Positions 1 to 3,998 of a DNA stretch of 6,632 nucleotides are shown here, one piece after another. The notes beneath the pieces were generated by a model that saw only the letters and a list, made by a program, of their open reading frames with translations, was not told the origin of the DNA and did not search any database. Source of the DNA: Geobacter sp. (GTDB lineage: Bacteria; Desulfobacterota; Desulfuromonadia; Geobacterales; DSM-12255); assembly GCA_012026855.1 (NCBI GenBank), contig VEOV01000203.1, positions 1 to 6,632 on the forward strand, written 5' to 3'. Positions within the stretch are counted from its first letter, which is position 1, and each line of letters opens with the position of its first letter. The position numbers were made by a program, and so were the translations under genes.

Positions 1-152
1 ACATGGTGCGCATCATGGCCGGGACACTGGTGGAGATCGGCCGGGGCAAGCTGCCGCCGGAGAGGGTCAGGGATTCACTGCTAAACCCCGCACTCAAGGC
101 AGGGATGACAGCACCGCCCGAAGGGCTCTGTCTCATCGAGGTTTTTTATTGA
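1..152 (+). CDS. truA: tRNA pseudouridine synthase A, C-terminal end (partial at 5' side)
   Basis: The first complete codon is at 3 and the frame runs to TGA at 150-152, leaving the last 49 residues of the protein. They begin MVRIMAGTLVEIGRGK and finish GLCLIEVFY. The MVR-M-G-LVEIGRGK block is the conserved C-terminal signature of TruA, which converts uridine to pseudouridine at positions 38-40 of the tRNA anticodon arm in the cytoplasm. The catalytic aspartate lies in the missing N-terminal part, so activity cannot be judged. No clear intrinsic terminator follows; the promoter for rplM starts 18 bases after the stop, so some read-through into the ribosomal protein genes is possible. The assignment rests on a short but characteristic segment. 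Confidence 0.85.
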   Translation, partial: MVRIMAGTLVEIGRGKLPPERVRDSLLNPALKAGMTAPPEGLCLIEVFY

Positions 153-170
153 GGCACTACAGATTTTTCC

Positions 171-199
171 TTGACACATGGGGATAAATCAACTAATTT
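171..199 (+). promoter_or_regulatory. sigma70-type promoter for rplM-rpsI
   Basis: A perfect -35 box TTGACA (171-176) is separated by exactly 17 bases from TAATTT (194-199), a good -10 match. The expected start near 206 gives a leader of about 43 nt before the rplM ATG. The leader is AT-rich and shows only a weak GG-CC hairpin around 218-230. In several bacteria L13 represses its own operon, but I see no recognisable L13 leader structure here. Confidence 0.75.
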
Positions 200-248
200 A
201 CAAACTTTCCGTAAATCAGGGTTATTATCCAGACGTTGTGAGGTTTTG

Positions 249-680
249 ATGAAGACGACACAGGTTGCAAAAGAGGGTGAATTCACGAGAGAGTGGTATC
301 TCGTTGATGTTGAGAACAAGGTTCTTGGTCGCGTTGCTACAGAAATAGCAAACATTCTGCGTGGCAAGAAAAAGCCGATTTTTACTCCGAGCGTTGATAC
401 GGGCGATTTCGTTATTGTCATCAATGCCGAGAAGATTGCCCTTACCGGCAACAAGCTTGCTGACAAGACTTACTACAGCCACTCAAGCTTCCCCGGCGGC
501 ATCAAGTCGATTACTGCCGGCAAACTGCTTGAGAAAAAGCCTGAAGATCTGCTCCGCACTGCTGTGAAGGGGATGCTGCCTAAGAACAAGCTTGCCCGTC
601 ACATGCTGAGCAAACTGAAAATTTATTCCGGCTCTGCCCATCCGCATAAGGCACAGATGCCGAAAGTATTCGAACTCTAA
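249..680 (+). CDS. rplM: 50S ribosomal protein L13
   Basis: This 143-residue protein has the usual length of bacterial L13, an early-assembling protein of the large ribosomal subunit. Visible family blocks are WYLVD...LGRVATEIA (about 16-34), the DTGDFVIVINAEKI segment (50-63), AVKGMLPKNKLAR (105-117) and the C-terminal LKIYSGSAHPHKAQ (123-136). The start at 249 is preferred because a GTGAGG Shine-Dalgarno-like stretch (238-243) sits just upstream and the length then fits the family. An in-frame TTG at 171 would add 26 residues, but it is the -35 hexamer of the promoter. The gene is first in a two-gene operon with rpsI, 30 bases apart, the near-universal bacterial pairing, and is driven from the promoter at 171-199. 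Confidence 0.97.
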   Translation: MKTTQVAKEGEFTREWYLVDVENKVLGRVATEIANILRGKKKPIFTPSVDTGDFVIVINAEKIALTGNKLADKTYYSHSSFPGGIKSITAGKLLEKKPEDLLRTAVKGMLPKNKLARHMLSKLKIYSGSAHPHKAQMPKVFEL

Positions 681-710
681 CAATTTACGTATAAGTCAGG
701 AGAGAATGAA

Positions 711-1103
711 ATGGCAGCAACCAAGTATTACGGCACCGGCAAGAGAAAATCATCTATAGCTCGCGTATGGCTTACACCGGGCACAGGTGTAATTACTGTC
801 AACAGCAAGGGTATCGATGACTACTTCGGTCGTGAAACCTCCAAGATGGTTATCCGTCAGCCGCTCGAACTGACTGAGAATGTAGGCAAGTTCGATATCT
901 ACGTTACAGTACGTGGCGGCGGTGACTCCGGCCAGGCCGGCGCCATCAAGCATGGTATCACCAAGGCTCTCCTTGAAGTTGATGCTGCTTACCGCGCACC
1001 GCTCAAGCAGGCAGGTTTCATTACCCGTGATTCCCGCGTCAAAGAGCGTAAGAAGTACGGCAAGGCAGCTGCAAGAAAGAGCTTCCAGTTCTCGAAACGT
1101 TAA
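711..1103 (+). CDS. rpsI: 30S ribosomal protein S9
   Basis: The product is 130 residues, standard for bacterial S9, a small-subunit head protein whose C-terminal tail reaches the P-site tRNA. Visible signatures are YYGTGKRKSSIARVWL (6-21), the VRGGGDSGQAGAIKHGI block (67-83) and the very basic tail RDSRVKERKKYGKAAARKSF ending in SKR. The conserved terminal lysine-arginine that contacts tRNA is present. A strong AGGAGA Shine-Dalgarno (698-703) lies 7 bases before the ATG. The gene follows rplM by 30 bases without an intervening promoter or terminator, so the two are cotranscribed; an intrinsic terminator starts 25 bases after the stop. Confidence 0.98.
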   Translation: MAATKYYGTGKRKSSIARVWLTPGTGVITVNSKGIDDYFGRETSKMVIRQPLELTENVGKFDIYVTVRGGGDSGQAGAIKHGITKALLEVDAAYRAPLKQAGFITRDSRVKERKKYGKAAARKSFQFSKR

Positions 1104-1127
1104 TCAGACCGCAACGGTTTGGCAATC

Positions 1128-1160
1128 AAAAGGGGGATCCGTGCGGATTCCCCTTTTTTT
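1128..1160 (+). terminator. Intrinsic terminator of the rplM-rpsI operon
   Basis: The left arm 1128-1140 (AAAAGGGGGATCC) pairs with 1145-1157 (GGATTCCCCTTTT) over 13 bp with a single G-U pair. The loop is GTGC and the right arm runs into a tract of seven T (1154-1160). This is a textbook rho-independent terminator and marks the end of the ribosomal protein operon. Confidence 0.93.
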
Positions 1161-1164
1161 ATAA

Positions 1165-1304
1165 CAGGTTGCTGAAAAACAGCCATCTCGCCGCCGTCCT
1201 CGAAATCCACCTTGTGCGGCGTAGCGCTGATGCGCCTCCGCGGGGATTCCTGTGGGGGCGACGATCTGACTATTTTTGAACAACCTGAGTTTTTCAATAG
1301 CCTG
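1165..1304. repeat. Dispersed-repeat-like element with terminal inverted repeats (MITE-like)
   Basis: The left end CAGGTTGCTGAAAAACAG (1165-1182) is the inverted complement of 1270-1287 (CTATTTTTGAACAACCTG) at 15 of 18 positions. A further inverted copy of the same motif lies at 1289-1304 (GTTTTTCAATAGCCTG, 13 of 16). The similarity of the two ends continues inward for roughly another 15 bases, less exactly. The centre is GC-rich and contains a small hairpin at 1218-1236 (GGCGTA / TGCGCC). No transposase or convincing coding sequence is present. From memory, very similar sequences recur between genes in Geobacter genomes, where their reverse strand is sometimes mis-called as a small hypothetical protein. 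That recollection cannot be checked here; the inverted repeat itself is visible directly. Confidence 0.7.
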
Positions 1305-1320
1305 AAAAAAGGAGGCAGTC

Positions 1321-2361
1321 ATGCTCAAGGTTGCAGTAGTGGGCGCAAGCGGTTATACCGGGGTGGAGCTGATCAGGATTCTCCATAATCATCCTGAGGT
1401 TGCCGTTACCACGGTCACGTCGGAACAGAGCGCGGGCAAGAAAATCTCCGCAGTGTTCCCGTCTTTGCGTGACCGTTATGACATCCAGCTGGAAGCGCTG
1501 GAGCCGGAAAAGATTGCGGCTAAGGCGGATATCGTCTTCACCGCGCTCCCCCACAAGGCTGCCATGGCGGTAGTGCCGACCTTCCTGGACAAGGGATGCA
1601 AGGTCATCGATCTTTCCGCCGATTACCGGCTGCACGATGCTGCGGAGTACGCTTCCTGGTACGAGGAGCATCTGAACCCCGAGCTCCTTATCCATGCCGT
1701 CTACGGGCTGCCAGAGGTGAGAAGGGAAGAGATTGCCGGAGCAGACCTGGTGGCCAATCCCGGCTGTTATCCGACCAGTGTTATCCTCGGGCTCATGCCG
1801 CTCCTGAAAGAGGGGCTGATCGACACCGGTTCGATCATTGCCGATTCCAAGTCAGGTGTATCGGGCGCAGGGCGGGGCGCCAAGGTCGATAATCTCTACT
1901 GTGAGGTGAATGAAGGCTTCAAGGCCTACGGTGTTGGTGGTGTCCACCGGCATATCCCTGAGATCGAACAGGAACTGTCGCTTCTGGCCGGCAAGGGAGT
2001 GGTCATTTCGTTTACTCCCCATCTGGTGCCGATGGATAGAGGGATTCTCTCAACTGTTTATGCCACTCCGAAGAAAGGGGTGACCGCTGCCCAGCTGCAG
2101 TCTCTCTATGAAGAGCATTACGATGGCGAGGCCTTTGTCCGGGTACTACCACAGGGTAATTTCCCGTCGACCGGCTTTGTCCGGGGGAGCAATTTCTGCG
2201 ATATCGGCCTGACGGTTGACCAGCGGACCGGCAGGATAATCATTGTCTCGGCGCTTGATAACCTGGTGAAAGGGGCTTCCGGGCAGGCAGTGCAGAACAT
2301 GAATATCGTCTGCGATTTCCCTGAAACCATGGGGCTGGAGCTGATACCTATCTATCCGTGA
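1321..2361 (+). CDS. argC: N-acetyl-gamma-glutamyl-phosphate reductase
   Basis: The 346-residue protein matches the usual length of type 1 ArgC, the cytoplasmic NADPH-dependent enzyme that reduces N-acetyl-glutamyl-5-phosphate to the semialdehyde, third step of arginine synthesis. The N-terminal VAVVGASGYTGVELIRIL (4-21) is the dinucleotide-binding glycine-rich loop. The catalytic cysteine is Cys149 in ANPGCYPT. Other family blocks are KVIDLSADYR (94-103), DSKSGVSGAGR (175-185), a histidine-rich stretch YGVGGVHRHIPEI (203-215), FTPHLVPMDRGI (231-242) and DNLVKGASGQAVQNMN (313-328). GGAGG (1311-1315), five bases before the ATG, fixes the start. No other arg gene lies beside it. A strong terminator and a repeat element separate it from rpsI, and no obvious promoter is visible in the remaining space, so its transcription source is unclear. 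Confidence 0.97.
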   Translation: MLKVAVVGASGYTGVELIRILHNHPEVAVTTVTSEQSAGKKISAVFPSLRDRYDIQLEALEPEKIAAKADIVFTALPHKAAMAVVPTFLDKGCKVIDLSADYRLHDAAEYASWYEEHLNPELLIHAVYGLPEVRREEIAGADLVANPGCYPTSVILGLMPLLKEGLIDTGSIIADSKSGVSGAGRGAKVDNLYCEVNEGFKAYGVGGVHRHIPEIEQELSLLAGKGVVISFTPHLVPMDRGILSTVYATPKKGVTAAQLQSLYEEHYDGEAFVRVLPQGNFPSTGFVRGSNFCDIGLTVDQRTGRIIIVSALDNLVKGASGQAVQNMNIVCDFPETMGLELIPIYP

Positions 2362-2533
2362 TGTTTGTTTTGTGACCTGCTGGGAAAGGCACGCATGTGT
2401 AGAAAATGGAAACAAGTAATGAATGTCTTTAGTAGAACAGCTTCGGGTTGGTGAAACATCGACGATGATCTTTTTTAACCAGATGTCTGTTCCTGAAAAC
2501 CTGCGGACTTAGACTTTTTCTTGTTTTAAGATG

Positions 2534-2590
2534 CAAATTGGGGCACGGGATATCTCTCGTGCCCCAATTTGGCTGTGTGGCATTTTTTTT
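2534..2590. terminator. Hairpin between convergent genes, probable terminator of argC
   Basis: Arms 2534-2547 (CAAATTGGGGCACG) and 2558-2571 are perfectly complementary over 14 bp around a 10-base loop. On the + strand a run of eight T (2583-2590) follows 11 bases after the stem. An extra ATGC (2531-2534) / GCAT (2580-2583) pairing could bring the T-tract next to the helix. On the - strand the hairpin lies 18 bases after the lipoprotein stop codon, but what follows it is not T-rich. The 170 bases between argC and this hairpin show no gene or other clear signal. Confidence 0.65.
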
Positions 2591-3275
2591 AGAATTCCTG
2601 TTTCGAAACTTTCTTTAACTCAATCCCATCAAAAATCACGTTTGCCGTCTTGCCTGCAATGTAGCTGCCATAGCTTGGGGAGACATTCCTGATAAATTCA
2701 TTGGTGATGTCCTCATCATAACTGGTAAACACAATGCCGCCTATCAGCGGGATAATGCCGACCTCGAACCAGCCTAGCTCAGTCCATGTCCTGTCAATCT
2801 CGGCTTGTCTGAATTCATATCTTGCAGGGATTGAAAGCTTCTGGGAATTGCCACTCTTGAAGGTAATAACAGCTTCAGTGTCCAGTTCTGCAGTGTATCC
2901 GTATCCCCAGATTGCAGGGGCAAAGATGAGGAAGCCTGGGAAGTTGACAAAGAAGTTTGAGCCTTTGCCGTCGTAGTGGGGATTGACTGCAAGATCAACA
3001 ACTGCATCGGCTAGGTCTTTATGCTGGGCAGAATGGTAGGGAAAAATTACTCGTTCTATGCCGCTATTCCTCTGTAAAGCTTCAACCACCGACGACACAT
3101 ACTTGCTGTTGTTTAGATCGTTAATTTGACTTGAGGTGACGCCAATCTTTATGGCTTGTCTGGGTGCTACCGTGGGGGTTGACTTAAATTCGTCAAGGTT
3201 TGTTATTCTCATGCCGTGACTGCACCCAGTAAGGAAACTTCCTAAAACTAACAAAATAATTACGGTTCTAACCAT
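2589..3275 (-). CDS. Predicted lipoprotein of unrecognised family
   Basis: The 228-residue product starts MVRTVIILLVLGSFLTGCSH: a short basic n-region, a hydrophobic core and the lipobox LTGC with Cys18 as the predicted lipidation site. Serine follows the cysteine, so nothing argues against outer-membrane sorting. The rest is soluble-looking, with two aromatic and hydrophobic stretches, FPGFLIFAPAIWGYGY (112-127) and WFEVGIIPLIGGIVF (169-183), too short or too polar at the edges to be confident membrane spans. An AAGGAGG Shine-Dalgarno (3281-3287) five bases before the ATG supports the start strongly. I do not recognise the family and assign no function. It is transcribed alone, convergent with argC; a candidate promoter with an overlapping palindrome lies about 75-120 bases upstream of the ATG. 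Confidence 0.85.
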   Translation of the reverse strand: MVRTVIILLVLGSFLTGCSHGMRITNLDEFKSTPTVAPRQAIKIGVTSSQINDLNNSKYVSSVVEALQRNSGIERVIFPYHSAQHKDLADAVVDLAVNPHYDGKGSNFFVNFPGFLIFAPAIWGYGYTAELDTEAVITFKSGNSQKLSIPARYEFRQAEIDRTWTELGWFEVGIIPLIGGIVFTSYDEDITNEFIRNVSPSYGSYIAGKTANVIFDGIELKKVSKQEF

Positions 3276-3354
3276 TTCTTCCTCCTTGTAATTAGGGCTT
3301 ACCCATTATTCATCTGCAAAAAAAATGGAGCAATAAGCAAACTGAATGACCTGT

Positions 3355-3383
3355 TTTTTAACGCCTTTTGTTACTCGTGTCAG
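3355..3383 (-). promoter_or_regulatory. Candidate sigma70 promoter for the lipoprotein gene
   Basis: Read on the - strand, CTGACA (3383-3378, five of six to consensus) is followed after 17 bases by TAAAAA (3360-3355, four of six). A start near 3348 would give a leader of roughly 73 nt before the lipoprotein ATG. The match is reasonable, but the region is AT-rich, so chance matches are likely. Confidence 0.4.
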
Positions 3384-3394
3384 GTTAAACCTGA
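3380..3394. promoter_or_regulatory. Perfect palindrome, possible operator
   Basis: TCAGGTTAAACCTGA has two perfectly complementary 7-base arms around one central base. It overlaps four bases of the candidate -35 box at 3378-3383, the position expected for a dimeric repressor or a class II activator. I cannot name the regulator. As RNA the arms have a loop too small to fold well, which favours a protein-binding DNA site over a hairpin. Confidence 0.4.
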
Positions 3395-3410
3395 TTCATC
3401 CTCTCTTCCA

Positions 3411-3455
3411 CAAAAACGAAAAGCCGCAACCCCGGCATTTACCGGCACTGCGGCT
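3411..3455 (-). terminator. Intrinsic terminator on the - strand
   Basis: On the - strand AGCCGCA (3455-3449) pairs with TGCGGCT (3428-3422). A second inner CCGG/CCGG helix (3445-3442 with 3435-3432) forms across small internal loops, and the whole is followed by TTTTCGTTTTTG (3422-3411). The T-rich tail is only on this strand, giving direction. It ends either the transcript of the small membrane protein gene 147 bases upstream or the short RNA started at 3513-3541. Confidence 0.75.
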
Positions 3456-3506
3456 GCAAATATTATACCCTCCAAAGTGTCATCATTGGCTCCATTGCAT
3501 AAAATG
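3411..3506 (-). ncRNA. Candidate small RNA or attenuated leader, about 95 nt
   Basis: A promoter-like pair at 3541-3513 and an intrinsic terminator at 3455-3411 enclose about 95 bases with no plausible coding frame. Inside, ATCATT and AATGAT can form a weak six-bp stem around an 18-base loop, upstream of the terminator hairpin. It could be an independent sRNA or a leader whose terminator controls read-through into the lipoprotein gene. I recognise no Rfam-type consensus, including no cyclic-dinucleotide GEMM riboswitch core. The call rests only on spacing of promoter and terminator. Confidence 0.3.
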
Positions 3507-3512
3507 ATACCA

Positions 3513-3541
3513 AAGATACTTTTAGGCCAAACACCTGTCAA
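3513..3541 (-). promoter_or_regulatory. Candidate sigma70 promoter on the - strand
   Basis: Read on the - strand, a perfect TTGACA (3541-3536) is separated by 17 bases from TATCTT (3518-3513, four of six). The expected start is near 3506. No gene begins close downstream; the next signal is the terminator at 3455-3411 and the next ORF is the lipoprotein gene, whose ATG is 231 bases further on. Confidence 0.5.
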
Positions 3542-3601
3542 GGAAGAATTGACGGGGCGCTGAGGTTGGGATTATGCCACATGCAACTCCATAAATCTCC
3601 T

Positions 3602-3826
3602 CTAGAACCTGTTCCTGAAGACCCGCATCAGCAGTACCCCCAGAATTGAGAAGGCCACACCGACGCAGAGCAGCAGATAGCCGATGGTGTGTCCGGCCCC
3701 CAGACCGAAAAGATCAACCCCTCTCCTGAAGACAATCAGCCAGATGCCGCTGAATATTCCAATCCCGCCAAACACGTAGACTGCAAGGGCTGCTATGCCC
3801 AGTTTCATGCTGGTTAACTTTCTCAT
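3602..3826 (-). CDS. Small protein with two predicted membrane segments, unknown function
   Basis: The 74-residue product has a short basic N-terminus (MRKLTSMK), a first hydrophobic segment at about 9-33 (GIAALAVYVFGGIGIFSGIW...), a loop with RRGVD, a second hydrophobic segment at about 46-67 (HTIGYLLLCVGVAFSILGVLL) and a basic tail RVFRNRF. Basic residues at both ends suggest a hairpin with both termini in the cytoplasm, though the loop also carries two arginines. The AAGAGGGGG purine run (3829-3837) three bases before the ATG supports the first Met; the second Met (residue 7) has no such signal. I do not recognise the family. It is divergent from the cytochrome gene, 172 bases away, and may share its regulation; no convincing promoter of its own was found in that gap. 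Confidence 0.65.
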   Translation of the reverse strand: MRKLTSMKLGIAALAVYVFGGIGIFSGIWLIVFRRGVDLFGLGAGHTIGYLLLCVGVAFSILGVLLMRVFRNRF

Positions 3827-3914
3827 TTCCCCCTCTTTTTCGTGCTTCGGACAAGCAGGCCAAAGCGTCTTTTAAACAGTCATTTTGTGAAATATAAGTA
3901 TTAAGGTCTGTTTA

Positions 3915-3943
3915 TTGCATCTAATTAACTCAGCCGATTTAAT
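3915..3943 (+). promoter_or_regulatory. Candidate promoter of the multiheme cytochrome gene
   Basis: TTGCAT (3915-3920, four of six) and TTTAAT (3938-3943, five of six) are 17 bases apart. The predicted start near 3950 leaves about 49 nt before the ATG at 3999. The gap is AT-rich with several TTAAT words, so this is a best candidate only. Confidence 0.45.
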
Positions 3944-3948
3944 TTCCG

Positions 3949-3961
3949 GGCAATTGTTGCC
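3949..3961. promoter_or_regulatory. Dyad at the predicted cytochrome transcription start
   Basis: GGCAATTGTTGCC has perfect 5-bp arms around a 3-base centre and sits on the predicted start of transcription. It is flanked by direct repeats of TTAATTT (3939-3945 and 3962-3968), which are 23 bases apart, about two helical turns. That arrangement suits a regulator binding site, but no factor can be named. Confidence 0.3.
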
Positions 3962-3998
3962 TTAATTTACTCTTAATGTTTTATACTGGATGGGCTAT

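Noticed and set aside
171..248. Longer rplM start at the in-frame TTG at 171
   Set aside because: That TTG is the -35 hexamer of a good promoter, the added 26 residues are not L13-like, and the ATG at 249 gives the usual family length.
1104..1328. Small - strand ORFs across the rpsI-argC gap as hypothetical proteins
   Set aside because: They run through the terminator and the inverted-repeat element and end up antisense to the argC start. Their sequence is what the repeat gives when translated, with no ribosome binding site.
3411..3506. GEMM-type cyclic dinucleotide riboswitch, common in Geobacter
   Set aside because: The conserved GEMM core with its AAACC and GCAAAGCC-type blocks is not visible on either strand.
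3948..3960. Sigma54 (-24/-12) promoter for the cytochrome, from GGGCAATTGTTGC
   Set aside because: GG and GC are separated by nine or eight bases, not the required ten, and the match to TGGCAC-N5-TTGC is poor elsewhere.
3982..3987. TATACT as the -10 box of the cytochrome promoter
   Set aside because: The start would fall about five bases before the ATG, leaving no Shine-Dalgarno, and no proper -35 box lies 16-18 bases upstream.
3990..3992. ATG at 3990 as the cytochrome start
   Set aside because: It is in frame and would add three residues (MGY), but no purine-rich site precedes it, while GGATGGG is suitably placed for 3999. It cannot be excluded fully.
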